NCBI RefSeq assembly: GCF_000011205.1
Contig: NC_003106.2
Span: 1,440,001-1,504,000 of the forward strand
DNA: 64,000 nt
Direction: 5' to 3'
From: Sulfurisphaera tokodaii str. 7
Lineage (GTDB): Archaea; Thermoproteota; Thermoprotei_A; Sulfolobales; Sulfolobaceae
Shown here: positions 29,902 through 41,533 of the stretch, one piece after another
Layout of the letters: each line of letters opens with the position of its first letter
How positions within the stretch are numbered: the stretch's first letter is position 1
Program-made: the position numbers and the translations under genes
Notes under the pieces: generated by a model
What the model was told of the DNA's origin: nothing
The model's database searches: none
Seen by the model: only the letters and a program-made list of their open reading frames with translations

Positions 29902-31263
29902 GTGTCTTGGAGTATATTAGAGTTAGTTAGAAACAATCCGGATAAACTTAAGGAATATATAAAAAGAAGATTTATAGATGTCTCTTTGGTTGATAGAGCT
30001 GTAGAATTAGATAAGAAATGGAGACAAACACTACAAGAAGTAGAAAAGCTAAGGCATGAGCACAATGTTATAAGCTCCTCTATTCCTAAGGCCAAACCAG
30101 AAGAGAGACAAGAGTTGATAAAGAAAGCAAAAGAATTATTAAAGGCATTGGAAGAAAAGGAAAAAGAGCTAGATAATATAGAGAATGAAAGAGATAATAT
30201 ATTAATGCAATTGCCTAATATAGTAGATGATTCTGCTCCTATAGGGCCTGATGAAACATATAGCGTTCCTATAAGATTTTGGGGGAAATTTAAAGTATAC
30301 GAAAAAGATGAAGCTGAGTTTCTTAGTCAATTAAAAGGAAATAGGGTTGATTATGAAATTATACATTGGAAGCCAGTTGGACATGCAGATATGTTAGAAA
30401 ATGTTCTAAAACTAGGAGATACCAAGAAAGCAGCAGAAGTATCTGGTGCCAGATTCTACTATTTATTTGATGACATAGTTTGGTTAGATATTGCATTACT
30501 TAATTATGCAATAGACACGATGACAAGTAAAGGATATACTTTAGTACTTCCTCCATATATGTTAAGAGGGGAGGTCATAAAGAGCGTTATTGATTTAGAT
30601 ACATTTAAGGACGCAATTTATAAGATAGAAAATGAAGATCTTTATCTTATTGCTACCGCAGAACATCCAATAGCGGCCCTATACTTTAAGGAGGAAATAC
30701 CTAAAGAGAAACTTCCATTAAAATATGTTGGTATAAGTCCTGCATTTAGGAAAGAAGCTGGAGCTGCAAATAAGGATTTGAAAGGTATATTTAGGGTTCA
30801 TCAGTTTCATAAAGTGGAGCAATTTATCTTTTCATCTCCAGAAGATAGTTGGAAATTACATGAAGAATTAATAAGGAATGCAGAAGAGATATTTCAAGGA
30901 TTAGGATTACCATATAGGGTCATAAATATCGCAACTGGTGACTTAGGTGCATGTGCAGCTAAAAAGTATGATTTAGAAGTATGGATGCCCGCACAAGCTA
31001 AGTTTAGAGAGATGGTAAGTTGTAGTAATTGTCTTGATTGGCAAGCATATAGAATGAGGATAAGATATGTAGAAAAGGGAGGTAAGAAAGGTTATGTACA
31101 TACGCTAAATAGTACTGCTATAGCTAGTACTAGGACTATAACAGCAATCCTTGAAAATTACCAGAGAGAAGATGGTGTAGTTGAAATACCTAAAGTGCTC
31201 AAAAAATACTTAGAACCATTTAGTAGGGCTCCTAAAGATTACATATATCCTAGAAAAGAATAA
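29902..31263 (+). CDS. serS: Seryl-tRNA synthetase
   Basis: Class II synthetase for tRNA-Ser, and also for tRNA-Sec where that exists. From GTG 29902 the product is 453 residues beginning [13 protein letters not shown], the usual archaeal start; reading from 29884 would add six hydrophobic residues. Residues 25-110 form the long tRNA-binding coiled coil; class II motifs follow ([26 protein letters not shown] region as motif 2, near 280-300; [17 protein letters not shown] as motif 3). The TATA-like CATAAATTC about 25 bases upstream suggests a leaderless mRNA. Confidence 0.95.
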
Positions 31264-31283
31264 ATAAAGATATTTAATAAAAA

Positions 31284-32798
<1,515 letters not shown>

Positions 32799-32844
32799 GC
32801 AATCACCTCTCTTTATATAGTATATCCATATTTATAAAGACTGT

Positions 32845-33087
32845 TTATAAACTACTTAAAACATTTCTTAATATCTTTCTTAGGTTCTCAGGTAAATCTT
32901 CTCTTTTCTCTATTGTCTTAGCATTACTTAAATCTTCGTTCCACTCTTCTCCGTTAGAAAGTTTAGCAGAAGTTAAAACATAAAACGAATAGATTTTTTC
33001 TCCTTTCTCATTTCTACTTTCTTCTACTACAACTTGTCTATTTTTTAGGTTTAATACGTATTTAGCTTCTACGTTAGATATTTTCAT
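32845..33087 (-). CDS. Small conserved protein, unknown
   Basis: An 80-residue protein from ATG 33087 (KISNVEAKYVLNLKNRQVVVEE). A longer frame from 33114 adds nine residues but would start inside the promoter region. It reads as a beta-hairpin pair followed by a helix (EKREDLPENLRKILRNVL). No known domain. It is divergent from the HIT-family gene, sharing a 53-base intergenic region, and lies upstream of the radical SAM gene on the same strand. Confidence 0.55.
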   Translation of the reverse strand: MKISNVEAKYVLNLKNRQVVVEESRNEKGEKIYSFYVLTSAKLSNGEEWNEDLSNAKTIEKREDLPENLRKILRNVLSSL

Positions 33088-33140
33088 CAGTTTATAGTAA
33101 AGGAAGCAAAACATTAAAGTTTTTACTCTATTTATAATCG

Positions 33141-33566
33141 ATGCAAGTAGATAATTGTATATTTTGTAAAATAGTTAAAGGAGAGATAAAATCACAAAAA
33201 GTCTATGAGGACCAAGAAATAATGGCATTTTTAGATATTAATCCAGTTAATAAGGGTCATGTTCTAGTAATTCCTAAAGATCATTATGAAAATATTTTCG
33301 ATGTTCCAAAAGAGAAATTAGGCAAAGTGATAGAAGTTGTACAGAAAGTTGCAATAGCGTTAAGAAAGATGGGAGCAGATGGGGTAAATATTGTATCTAA
33401 CAATGGTAAAGCGGCTGAACAACATATATTTCATCTACATATTCACGTAATTCCAAGATATTTTAATGATGGAAAAGATATTGACTCCATGTCTAAAAGG
33501 ACAAAATATAACGATGAAAAGGAAATGTCAGAATATGCTGAGAAGATAAGATTATTCCTCATCTGA
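33141..33566 (+). CDS. HIT-family nucleotide hydrolase
   Basis: A 141-residue histidine-triad protein of the Hint branch. It starts with the zinc-type [11 protein letters not shown], has the helix [17 protein letters not shown], and ends in the catalytic triad [13 protein letters not shown]. Members hydrolyse adenosine phosphoramidates or dinucleoside polyphosphates. The start ATG 33141 has no Shine-Dalgarno sequence. Its end overlaps the convergent zinc-ribbon gene by 15 bases. Confidence 0.93.
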   Translation: MQVDNCIFCKIVKGEIKSQKVYEDQEIMAFLDINPVNKGHVLVIPKDHYENIFDVPKEKLGKVIEVVQKVAIALRKMGADGVNIVSNNGKAAEQHIFHLHIHVIPRYFNDGKDIDSMSKRTKYNDEKEMSEYAEKIRLFLI

Positions 33567-33857
33567 CTCTGTTTCTTCACTTAATTCTTCTCTTAATAGT
33601 TCTAATCCAACTTCTTTATAATATTCTTCTCTTTCTTGTTCTAATTGCTCTTCCTCTAATTTTCTCTCTCCTTTATCACTAACTAATGACGTGGTAAGTA
33701 CTCTACTATTTTTGTCCTTTTGTTCTTTTACACTATATTCTTTTTTATCCTTGGCTGTAAGTTCCATCTCGTAACCGCACTTAGTACATCTCAGTATCTC
33801 TTTTCCGTCCTTCTTAGTCGGTATCATTACTCCTCCACATTTAGGGCAGAACTTCAT
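33552..33857 (-). CDS. Zinc-ribbon protein, TFS/RpoM-type N-terminal domain only
   Basis: A 101-residue protein with an N-terminal zinc ribbon (FCPKCGGVM...LRCTKCGYE, cysteines at about 4, 7, 24, 27), like the first domain of the archaeal transcript-cleavage factor TFS and RNA polymerase subunit RPB9. The second ribbon with the catalytic Asp-Glu of TFS is absent; instead there is a highly charged, Glu-rich tail ([13 protein letters not shown]). It therefore cannot cleave transcripts by the TFS mechanism. Whether it binds RNA polymerase is unknown. Confidence 0.7.
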   Translation of the reverse strand: MKFCPKCGGVMIPTKKDGKEILRCTKCGYEMELTAKDKKEYSVKEQKDKNSRVLTTSLVSDKGERKLEEEQLEQEREEYYKEVGLELLREELSEETESDEE

Positions 33858-33930
33858 TATTTCACCATATAAAAGAGTAAAGTCATAATACTATATATAA
33901 GGCTTTTGGTAATGATTTATCATTAAAAAT

Positions 33931-34407
33931 TCATATTACTCTTATTCTTGGATCTTCCTTAACAACATTTAAAACAATGCTAGTGTGCGTTCTTTCAACT
34001 TTTGGGTTCTTTAGTAAGTTTTTAAGAAAGTTATCTAAATCTTCTACGCTTCTGAACTTAGCAACTATTGCAACATCATATTCTCCTACAATATCATAAA
34101 CTGCTATAACATTATCATAATTTGAGATTTCCTTTTCAAATTCAACCAAATGTTTGCCATCTACTTTAGCCATAATAATACTAGTGAGAGAATAGCCTAA
34201 TTTAGTATAGTCTAATAGTGCTATAAAACCTTTTACAACACCTTCCTGCATTAATCTAAGGAGCCTGTTATGTAATGTTGCAGGAGAAACATTCATTTCT
34301 TCTGCTAATCTTCTTAAACTAACTCTTGAATCTCTTAACAATTCCATAAGCAATTTTTTATCTACTGTATCTATTTCAACACGTCTTTTATCCGACATAA
34401 ATTTCAT
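33931..34407 (-). CDS. Lrp/AsnC-family transcription regulator
   Basis: A 158-residue regulator with an N-terminal helix-turn-helix ([27 protein letters not shown], about 20-50) and a C-terminal RAM ligand-binding domain (about 75-150, [19 protein letters not shown]). Such proteins sense amino acids and control their metabolism in Sulfolobus. ATG 34407 is used; ATG 34398 (SDKRRVEID) is an equally good start. No clear neighbour indicates its target. Confidence 0.9.
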   Translation of the reverse strand: MKFMSDKRRVEIDTVDKKLLMELLRDSRVSLRRLAEEMNVSPATLHNRLLRLMQEGVVKGFIALLDYTKLGYSLTSIIMAKVDGKHLVEFEKEISNYDNVIAVYDIVGEYDVAIVAKFRSVEDLDNFLKNLLKNPKVERTHTSIVLNVVKEDPRIRVI

Positions 34408-34457
34408 AATAAAATTGATGAGGTGATTAAAAAATTTTCATCTTACGAAGATATTTA

Positions 34458-35066
34458 TCATGCAAACTTTACTTGAGATATACCTTGTAATATCAGCTGA
34501 ACTCCAAATGCAGCAATAATTATTGCAGTAAATCTACCAGCAGCTACTGTACCCGTTTCACCTAGTGCTTTTACTATGAAAGGTCCAGTTAGTAGAGATA
34601 AGTAAACTAGAAAACTAACTATTAAACTACTTATTATTAATATTAATGGATTATAACTAACCGACAATGTTATCAAAGCAGTCATTGTACCTGGGCCTAC
34701 AAGAAGTGGAGTTGCAATTGGTGTTATAATTGCCTCTTCTAGTTTTCTAACAAATCTTAATTGCTGGAAACCGCCCATGGTATCTACTCCAAGGTATACA
34801 AGTAGAATTCCTCCAGCTATTTCAAGTGCTTGAGGCGAAATTCCTAGGAAATCTAGTAACGGTCTTCCTAATATAGAGAAAATTATTAAAAGAATTATGA
34901 TAGCTATAGTTATCTTGTTGACTATAAAGTTCCAACTTACTTTTTTATCAGATCCCTCTTTAATAGCTTCCTCATATACTGCCAATAAATACGGAAGCAC
35001 TGAAAAAGGATCTATTATAGCAAATAACTTTACTGTTATAACAGCTATAGCATCTAAACTACTCAT
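34458..35066 (-). CDS. MarC-family integral membrane protein
   Basis: A 202-residue protein with six membrane helices and the MarC/UPF0056 pattern ([17 protein letters not shown] at the start, [17 protein letters not shown] in the middle). The family has no firm biochemical role. It is the last gene of the run downstream of pyrD: the upstream His-rich gene overlaps it by four bases (ATGA), so it is probably part of the pyrimidine transcript. Confidence 0.9.
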   Translation of the reverse strand: MSSLDAIAVITVKLFAIIDPFSVLPYLLAVYEEAIKEGSDKKVSWNFIVNKITIAIIILLIIFSILGRPLLDFLGISPQALEIAGGILLVYLGVDTMGGFQQLRFVRKLEEAIITPIATPLLVGPGTMTALITLSVSYNPLILIISSLIVSFLVYLSLLTGPFIVKALGETGTVAAGRFTAIIIAAFGVQLILQGISQVKFA

Positions 35067-35374
35067 TCTAATAAGCCTATGATATCTTTAAGATTTTTAA
35101 TTCTCTCATCTTTATTTTCAGTAATAGTAGCTAATAGTAATTTACTAATTATCTTATACAATCTAGATATTTCTTTCTTGCACTCATCATTACTTTTTTC
35201 AAGTTCTGTAACTCTTCCCTCTATTCCTTGAAGCGACATGTACAATTCTGTAAGTAATTCTTCTTCACTATGCTCATGGTGATGATGGTGATGCTGTTCC
35301 TCTTCCTCTACTTCTCTTTGAATCTCATTTAAGTCCTCTTCACTTTTAGGTATCTTGTCTATCCTGAACTTCAT
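35063..35374 (-). CDS. Histidine-rich coiled-coil protein, unknown
   Basis: A 103-residue acidic protein with a run of six histidines followed by EH (about residues 28-35) flanked by glutamates, and a C-terminal coiled coil ([26 protein letters not shown]). The His/Glu cluster could bind nickel, zinc or copper. It lies between the pyrD-side small gene (29-base overlap) and MarC (4-base overlap), matching the small unassigned genes seen in Sulfolobus pyr clusters. Function unknown. Confidence 0.72.
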   Translation of the reverse strand: MKFRIDKIPKSEEDLNEIQREVEEEEQHHHHHHEHSEEELLTELYMSLQGIEGRVTELEKSNDECKKEISRLYKIISKLLLATITENKDERIKNLKDIIGLLE

Positions 35375-35657
35375 CTTCTTCTACCTCTGTATCCACATTT
35401 TTAACATTACTTATATCATTATTCTGAATAATTAGTTTATCAACGCCCATTCTTAAATAATGTTTAATAACAACTGATATCTTTCCAGCAGCTCTAGTTG
35501 CTATACATTCTGTCTCTACTATATCACCATCAATTGTTTCTACGACAACTTTAGCCATCTTTTTACTTTCATCGCAATATTCAACGTTAACCGATTTTAT
35601 CTTACCCATAAAAAGAAGAGATTCTATATCTCTTCCTTTCATAGTCATTCTTGTCAT
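35346..35657 (-). CDS. Small protein downstream of pyrD, unknown
   Basis: A 103-residue protein with an alpha/beta core ([50 protein letters not shown]) and an acidic tail ([12 protein letters not shown]). The core is faintly like an Alba-type fold but I cannot support that. It overlaps pyrD by four bases and the His-rich gene by 29, so it is in the pyr operon. Confidence 0.65.
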   Translation of the reverse strand: MTRMTMKGRDIESLLFMGKIKSVNVEYCDESKKMAKVVVETIDGDIVETECIATRAAGKISVVIKHYLRMGVDKLIIQNNDISNVKNVDTEVEEDEVQDRQDT

Positions 35658-36520
35658 TTTTTCACTGCTACACCTATTATATCTGAATATTTTAATCCTT
35701 TTTCTTTTAAATATTCTTCCATTTCTTTTCTTATCCTTATAATACTAGAATATCCTTCATCAATGATTACAGTACCAAGCCCTATTAACTTTGCACCAAC
35801 AGACATTAGCTCAATAGCGTCTATCCCGGAAAAGACACCACCCATACCTATAATATCAACGTTATACTCTTTATACACGTCATGGATAATTCTTACGGCT
35901 AGAGGATGAATGCATTTCCCAGATATTCCTCCAGTACCATAATGCATGACTTTCTTAAATGTCTCTACATCTATGACCATTCCTTTTACTGTGTTAATAA
36001 GTGAAAGCCCGTCAGCTCCAGCAGATATAGCTCGACCAGCAATCTCTATTATATTATCCCAAGGCCCTAACTTAACAAATACGGGTTTATTAGTTACTCC
36101 TTTCACATTCTTTACGACCTCATAAACGTAAGAAGCTAGACTTTCTCCATACCCCTTCCTATTAGGGCTACTCAGGTTTAATTCAATAATCTCCCCTCTA
36201 TCAACTTTCTTTATAACTTCTATTATCTCATCAATACTACTTCCACCAACACTAACAATTAACTTGCATTCCATTTCATTTATTTTCTTTAGTTCGTCTA
36301 TTCCTGGGTTTCCAAGACCGATAGCATTAAGATAACACTTATCATGAAATTTCACTAATGTAGGTGGATCATGGGGGTTAAGTGGCTTAAGAGTCAATGT
36401 TTTAGTTGTTATAGCAGATGGCAAGTAGTTTTTGCACACTTCTTTTATTTTAGATAATGTTACTATGCCAGAAGATATGATAATAGGATCTTTAAACTGG
36501 ATACCTGCTAGATTTATCAA
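35654..36520 (-). CDS. pyrD: Dihydroorotate dehydrogenase catalytic subunit
   Basis: FMN enzyme that oxidises dihydroorotate to orotate. The 288-residue barrel has the family-1 pattern ([17 protein letters not shown] at the start, [13 protein letters not shown] near the end). In the active-site loop the base position is serine ([13 protein letters not shown]) where family 1A/1B enzymes have cysteine, matching the described Sulfolobus type 1S enzyme. It works with the PyrK-like subunit encoded two genes upstream. The start is TTG 36520, inside the end of pyrC. Confidence 0.93.
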   Translation of the reverse strand: MINLAGIQFKDPIIISSGIVTLSKIKEVCKNYLPSAITTKTLTLKPLNPHDPPTLVKFHDKCYLNAIGLGNPGIDELKKINEMECKLIVSVGGSSIDEIIEVIKKVDRGEIIELNLSSPNRKGYGESLASYVYEVVKNVKGVTNKPVFVKLGPWDNIIEIAGRAISAGADGLSLINTVKGMVIDVETFKKVMHYGTGGISGKCIHPLAVRIIHDVYKEYNVDIIGMGGVFSGIDAIELMSVGAKLIGLGTVIIDEGYSSIIRIRKEMEEYLKEKGLKYSDIIGVAVKK

Positions 36521-37661
36521 ACGCGTTTACACCTCTTATCGGTAATACATTTTTCCCATCAAAAGCTATTTTACCTTGGACAATAGTAAACTCAACTTTT
36601 GCTTCTAGGGGGAAATTATCTAAAGGTGTTTCAGTAACTTTAGAGAATTTAGTCCTATATTTCCAATCATTTTTACTAATAATTGTAAAATTAGCAACAT
36701 ATCCGATTCTTATTTCTCCATAAGGTATATTAAGAATTTTAGCTGGATTTTTTGAAAGTAAATTTACGGCCCTTTCTATGTTTAATAAATCCTTAAAAAC
36801 CAGTGAATAAATAAAGGGAGTAGTAAACGAAACAGCCGCAATACCAGGTGGGCACAGATCATAATTTAGATTTTTCTCCTCTTTTGAATGAGGTGCATGA
36901 TCACTCACAACTGTATCAACTTCAAATAATGCTTTCCAAAGCCCTAACCTGGTTAAATAATCTCTTATTGGAGGATTAACTTTCGTAATACAATCTCTTT
37001 CACCATTAACTAGAAGATGATGTGGCGTAATATCAGTAGAGAAACCTAGTTCTTTGGCTATTTTTACTGTTTCGTAGTTTGTAATATGTGTAACATGAAC
37101 GTTTCCTTGAACATAATGAAGAGCTGCTATTTCCATCCATATATTTCTTAACTTTCTTGGTACTTTTAATGCCAGCGGTATTTCTGGGTGAAGTACTTTT
37201 AATTTCTTGCTTTTTTCTAACAACACTTTAGTCTCTGTTCTGTCTAAATCTTCTGGGTAAATCTTGTATCCAGCAATAGGTAAAGTATCTATTTTTTCTA
37301 TTTCTTTAGTTACACCAGAATATATTCCGAAATCAGTTCTTGAATAATTTTCAAATTCTCTTATCCTTTCAATTACTCTCTCGTAAGTATTAACTGGTGG
37401 TAAAGTATTTGGCATATCTATAATAAGTCCTATGCCTCCATATGCTGCTTCACTAGTTGCTGTTGCGACAGTTTCTTTATAAGATAATTGCGCTCCTCTT
37501 ACATGGACATGCATATCTATTGAGGCTGGTAGTATAAGTTGGTTTTCCTTAAATTCTATGTCTGGTTTGCAGTCTTTTTTAATATTTTTTATAAATCTAT
37601 CAATTTGAATACAGATAGTATCAATTGAATTATTAAACCATGCTTTTCCCTTAATCCACAA
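36492..37661 (-). CDS. pyrC: Dihydroorotase
   Basis: Zinc amidohydrolase that closes carbamoyl aspartate to dihydroorotate. At 389 residues it is the longer, type I form. Motifs: [10 protein letters not shown] (metal-binding His pair, about 50-57), HVTHITNYE, and the catalytic aspartate in [12 protein letters not shown]. It starts at TTG 37661, overlapping pyrK by 11 bases, and overlaps pyrD by 29. Third enzyme of the pathway. Confidence 0.94.
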   Translation of the reverse strand: MWIKGKAWFNNSIDTICIQIDRFIKNIKKDCKPDIEFKENQLILPASIDMHVHVRGAQLSYKETVATATSEAAYGGIGLIIDMPNTLPPVNTYERVIERIREFENYSRTDFGIYSGVTKEIEKIDTLPIAGYKIYPEDLDRTETKVLLEKSKKLKVLHPEIPLALKVPRKLRNIWMEIAALHYVQGNVHVTHITNYETVKIAKELGFSTDITPHHLLVNGERDCITKVNPPIRDYLTRLGLWKALFEVDTVVSDHAPHSKEEKNLNYDLCPPGIAAVSFTTPFIYSLVFKDLLNIERAVNLLSKNPAKILNIPYGEIRIGYVANFTIISKNDWKYRTKFSKVTETPLDNFPLEAKVEFTIVQGKIAFDGKNVLPIRGVNAFDKSSRYPV

Positions 37662-38238
37662 TTTTACTCACCTTTATAAGAGGTCCATCAATACATGCAA
37701 GATTCTCCTTAATTTCACAAACTCCACAAACTCCTAACATACAATTCATTTTTACCCATCTTACGTAAACTAATGCTTCTTTAGGCAAGGAAGAGATCAT
37801 ATCTTTTGGTACAGAGGCAATTATAAGGTCAGCTTTTTCATCGTCTGCTTTATGGAACTCTTTAGTATTGCATTCAATGCATCTCACTTTTACATTAATT
37901 CCTTTTCTTTTAGCTTCTCTCAATATATAAAGAATGTCGTAAAGAAGGTCTTTATACGCAATTCCTAGTATGCTTGATACTGTAAGCCTTAATGGTCTTC
38001 CTAAAGGTCCTTTTATAAGTATTTTCTTTCTATCTCGTATTAAATCATAAATTTTTGGCGATACATGCAAAAATAAGGTTCCTTCATAATAATCAGTTAC
38101 ACTCAACGGAATCTCTTTCTCTCCAGCTATAATTAAACTTACGAATTGCCCTGGCTGAGGTTTTTGTGGGAAAAAAGTAGCAATTTCGTATAAATTATTG
38201 CTAATCTTTTTAGAGTATAAAATTTCAGAATAAATCAA
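37651..38238 (-). CDS. pyrK: PyrK-like electron-transfer subunit of dihydroorotate dehydrogenase
   Basis: A 195-residue iron-sulfur flavoprotein subunit. The C-terminal cysteine cluster CMLGVCGVC...C (about 167-182) is the [2Fe-2S] site of PyrK. The N-terminal barrel keeps FAD-type elements ([23 protein letters not shown]). The GGGxGxAP-type NAD-binding motif of ordinary PyrK is missing: the expected place reads [11 protein letters not shown]. This fits a Sulfolobus enzyme that does not use NAD and passes electrons elsewhere. TTG start, overlapping the pyrI stop (TTGA). Confidence 0.85.
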
Positions 38239-38726
38239 CTTTTGCTACCCAAAATTTGTTTTAGAATTTCATTTTCGTCTATTACTGTATCACAGTATAC
38301 GCACTTCATTTTTAACGGTTTTTCACTTATTTTCTTAAATCCTGGTATTGCCTCAACATCATTGTTGGTAATGCACATTAAGTTAGTACATTTTAGGAGA
38401 CCTTTAACAATATCTGGTATCTTTAGTTTCTTTTTCTCAACTACCTCGTAATCTCTAATTATGTTTATTGTAGCAGTAGGTGCTATTAACGTTATTAGGT
38501 TAGCTTCTTTTTCATCTACCTCTTTATTCTCGATCTTTACAATATCTTTCTTACCCATCTTTTTGCTTTCTACGTTCATAACCAGAGCTATTCTATAACC
38601 TTCTGCAATTTTTAATATTCTAAGTACAGCTAAAGCTCTTCCTGCCGGTATGTGGTCTATTACTGTGCCATTTTTAATTTTACTTACTATTAGTTCTTTT
38701 TTATTAACGGTCTCCATTTTATTCAC
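38235..38726 (-). CDS. pyrI: Aspartate carbamoyltransferase regulatory subunit
   Basis: Allosteric subunit that binds nucleotides (N-terminal domain) and contacts PyrB through a zinc domain. The 163-residue protein has [22 protein letters not shown] at the start, and the four zinc cysteines in KCTNLMC and KCVYCD at about 112-150. It overlaps pyrB by eight bases. Its presence means pyrimidine flux is controlled at the enzyme level. Confidence 0.96.
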
Positions 38727-39615
38727 CTACAATCTTATGGAAGATTGCCATTCTTACTGGAACAGCGTAAGAAGCTTGCTCAAAATACTTAGCTTGAGGA
38801 GTCTTATCTACTTCTCTACTAATCTCATTCACTCTAGGCAATGCGTGTAAAATTATTGCATCTTTCTTCATTTTGGATACTAAATTCATGTCTACCACAT
38901 AACTTTCCTTAACTTTTTCATACTCACTTTCATCTGGGAATCTCTCTTTTTGAATTCTAGTAACATACAGCACATCTATCTCTTCAATAACCTCATTATA
39001 ATCAATAACTTCTCTGTAAGGATAATTCAATTCTTCTAATATTTCTTTTCTAGCAGATAATTGTGGAGGAGAGATCAAGTAAACTTTTTTTGGCTTAAAT
39101 CTTGTTAGTGCTCTTAAAAAGCTATTAACTACTCTAGCATATCTAAGATCTCCCATTAAGCCGAATGTTAAACCGTCTATGTTTTTGAAATTTCTATAAA
39201 TTGTGTAAAAATCTATAACTGTCTGTGTTGGATGTTCATGTTTCCCATCCCCTGCGTTAATCACGGGTATTTCTGAAATTTCTGAAGCAAATTTTGCTGC
39301 TCCATCGAATTTATGCCTAATCACTATCATATCAGCATAATTGTTTAGCATTCTAATTGTATCAGCTAGATTTTCTCCCTTTGCAATAGAAGTGCCTTCC
39401 TCTCCAGAAAATCCTATAGTTGATGCTCCTAGGTTTATTGCAGCTTTATTAAAGCTTAAATACGTTCTAGTACTAGGTTCAAAGAATGCTAATGCTACAG
39501 TTTTCTCTTTCAATATTTTTGGATATGTAGACATATTTCGTAATTTATCAGCCAATTCGAATAATTCATCAAAATCGCTTTTTGAAAAATCATATACTGA
39601 TATTATATCCTTCAC
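38719..39615 (-). CDS. pyrB: Aspartate carbamoyltransferase catalytic subunit
   Basis: Committed step of pyrimidine synthesis, joining carbamoyl phosphate (from CarAB) and aspartate. The 298-residue protein has the carbamoyl phosphate-binding [15 protein letters not shown] (about 47-60), [12 protein letters not shown] and the [10 protein letters not shown] end motif. GTG 39615 is the start. First gene of the minus-strand pyr unit. Confidence 0.97.
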
Positions 39616-39677
39616 AAATGCCCTTTATTTATCTTCGTTCAATGATTATTTAAACTCTTTCTTTCATAATCTAATTC
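39616..39677. promoter_or_regulatory. Divergent pyrB / pyrE promoter
   Basis: Only 62 bases separate the starts. GATTATTTAAAC (39644-39655) lies 25-30 bases before the pyrE ATG, matching a leaderless transcript, and its complement ATTTAAATAATC is suitably placed as the TATA element for pyrB with a leader of about eight bases. One AT-rich core may thus serve both directions, a simple way to keep the two pyr units in step. Confidence 0.55.
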
Positions 39678-40265
39678 ATGGATTTTATTAAATCCTTAGT
39701 TGAGAATAAGCTTCTCTTGATAGGTAATTTCGTTTTAACATCTGGGAAGATAAGCCCATATTATCTAGATTTAAGAAGATTATCTAATTACTATGAAATT
39801 TTTTCTGATACTGTAAATAAGGCAATAGATAAGATAAAAAATATAGATTTTGATATGATCATAGGAATAGCAACTGGAGGAATTCCTTTTGCATCATTCA
39901 TATCTTGCAGAATGGGAAAGCCTTTAGGATATATAAGAATGGAAAAGAAAGGGTATGGTACAGATAAGATCCTTGAGGCAGATGTAAGCGGAAGGAAGAT
40001 ACTCTTAGTTGATGATGTTGCTACTACAGGTGGATCCCTAAGTAAGGCCGTTGAGATAATTAACTCTGAAGGCGGAAGGGTTGTAGCAAGTTTAGTTATA
40101 GTTGATAGAGAAGAAGGTGCAGAGAAAAAACTAGGTGAGTATGGAGTCAAACTAATTTCTGTATATAAAATTAGGGAGATTTTGGAGTATTTGCTAAATT
40201 CTAGTTTAATTTCGGATAACGATAAAAATAATATAAAAGAATATTTGGTGAAAAATATTGAATAG
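39678..40265 (+). CDS. pyrE: Orotate phosphoribosyltransferase
   Basis: Couples orotate with PRPP to give OMP. The 195-residue type I PRTase has the PRPP loop [14 protein letters not shown] (about 110-123) and the catalytic flexible loop [12 protein letters not shown]. The ATG is preceded by a TATA-like element but no Shine-Dalgarno sequence. It overlaps pyrF by eight bases. Confidence 0.96.
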   Translation: MDFIKSLVENKLLLIGNFVLTSGKISPYYLDLRRLSNYYEIFSDTVNKAIDKIKNIDFDMIIGIATGGIPFASFISCRMGKPLGYIRMEKKGYGTDKILEADVSGRKILLVDDVATTGGSLSKAVEIINSEGGRVVASLVIVDREEGAEKKLGEYGVKLISVYKIREILEYLLNSSLISDNDKNNIKEYLVKNIE

Positions 40266-40908
40266 AGTGATTCTTTCGTTAGATAGACAAATACCTCTTT
40301 CTACTCTATCAGAAATAAATAAATATATACATAAGGTTAAAATAGGCTATCCATTAATTCTTGAAAACATAGAATATCTAGATGATATAGTAAAACTCCA
40401 CTGGGATGAAATAATATTTGATTTAAAACTTGCTGATATAGATAATACTATGGTTCTTATAGTATCTAAATTTATTAATTACGCAGATTCTTTCATTGCA
40501 CATTCTTTCATAGGCATTGAAGGCGCCTTAGATAAATTATCAGAATTTTTGAAAAATCAGAATAAGTCCTTATATCTTGTCTTATCAATGTCTCATAAAG
40601 GCTGGAATGACGAATTTTACCCTTATTTAAAAAATATAGCTAAGACAATAGATCCTAAAGGATTTGTGGTTGGTGCAACTAGACCTAACATGATTAGAAT
40701 TGTAAGGAATGATTTTAGGGATAAAATAATCATTTCTCCTGGAGTTGGCGCTCAAGGGGCTATGATTGGTGATGCTATCTGTAATGGAGCTGATTATGAA
40801 ATAATAGGAAGAAGTATATATGAGTCTAAAGACCCTGTAACTGAAACAAAGAAAATAATTGAGACTCAAGAAGTGAAAATTAATGAGTGCAAAAGAACAG
40901 AAAATTAA
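40258..40908 (+). CDS. pyrF: Orotidine 5'-phosphate decarboxylase
   Basis: Last step to UMP. The 216-residue TIM barrel has the catalytic Asp-Lys-Asp array in [13 protein letters not shown] (about 56-68) and the phosphate-binding end ISPGVGAQG...[13 protein letters not shown]. The start is TTG 40258, inside the end of pyrE. The next gene overlaps by 26 bases. Confidence 0.95.
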   Translation: MNRVILSLDRQIPLSTLSEINKYIHKVKIGYPLILENIEYLDDIVKLHWDEIIFDLKLADIDNTMVLIVSKFINYADSFIAHSFIGIEGALDKLSEFLKNQNKSLYLVLSMSHKGWNDEFYPYLKNIAKTIDPKGFVVGATRPNMIRIVRNDFRDKIIISPGVGAQGAMIGDAICNGADYEIIGRSIYESKDPVTETKKIIETQEVKINECKRTEN

Positions 40909-41533
40909 CCTAGATGAATTAAGCGAAAAACTTTCGAAAATAGCAGAATTGATAAATAAAGCTGAAGAGATTCACGAAGAATTTAATGAAGTTCCCACTA
41001 CAGATTTCAGTAAATTATATACTATCACTGGAGTCTATGATACTGAAAAGGGTAAAGCATCTTATGACTATCTTTCTCTTTACGACTATTTTGCTGAACT
41101 TTATGTTAAGTTTATTCTATCTACAATGTCTACTTACGCAGTTAAGACTAAAGAATCAGAAATAGAGTACATTAATATTCTCCTAGATGATGGTCATTAT
41201 ATAATTCTAGAGGGAGAAGAGGACAAGGTCATTATACCACATCCTAGTGCTTTGGCTTCTACTCATACGCATCCTAATATATGTTTGTTCTCACATAAGG
41301 ACATAGAAACAGCTGATCAATTATTTATAAAAGGGTATATAGCGGTAGGTGTACTTACTACAAATTGTTTTCTTTTGCTTTACAGAAGAGGAGTATATAT
41401 TATTGAGGATAGAGAATCTTTATTATTATTAGCTAACAAGGTTAAAAAGAGTAAAACAATAGAAGAGTTAGTAAAATCGTATAATAACATTAAATTCAAT
41501 TATCTAATTCTTCGTCTTGTTCAGTTTGCTTAG
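40883..41533 (+). CDS. Unknown protein with JAMM-like motif, downstream of pyrF
   Basis: A 216-residue cytoplasmic protein with a coiled-coil N-terminus (about 5-40). The central part reads ASTHTHPNICLFSHKDIETADQ: His-x-His-Pro, then Ser-x2-Asp, like the zinc motif of JAB1/MPN/RadC proteins (H-x-H-x7-S-x2-D), but with six instead of seven residues before the serine. An upstream glutamate, as in IILEGEEDKVIIPHP, could complete the site. Sulfolobus pyr clusters carry an unassigned gene at this place. It overlaps pyrF by 26 bases and the convergent PhoU-like gene by 38. Confidence 0.65.
   Translation: MSAKEQKINLDELSEKLSKIAELINKAEEIHEEFNEVPTTDFSKLYTITGVYDTEKGKASYDYLSLYDYFAELYVKFILSTMSTYAVKTKESEIEYINILLDDGHYIILEGEEDKVIIPHPSALASTHTHPNICLFSHKDIETADQLFIKGYIAVGVLTTNCFLLLYRRGVYIIEDRESLLLLANKVKKSKTIEELVKSYNNIKFNYLILRLVQFA

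Noticed and set aside
34415-34430. GATGAGGTGATT upstream of the Lrp gene, resembling a strong ribosome-binding site
   Set aside because: It lies on the plus strand, where no gene starts; for the minus-strand Lrp gene it is in the wrong orientation.
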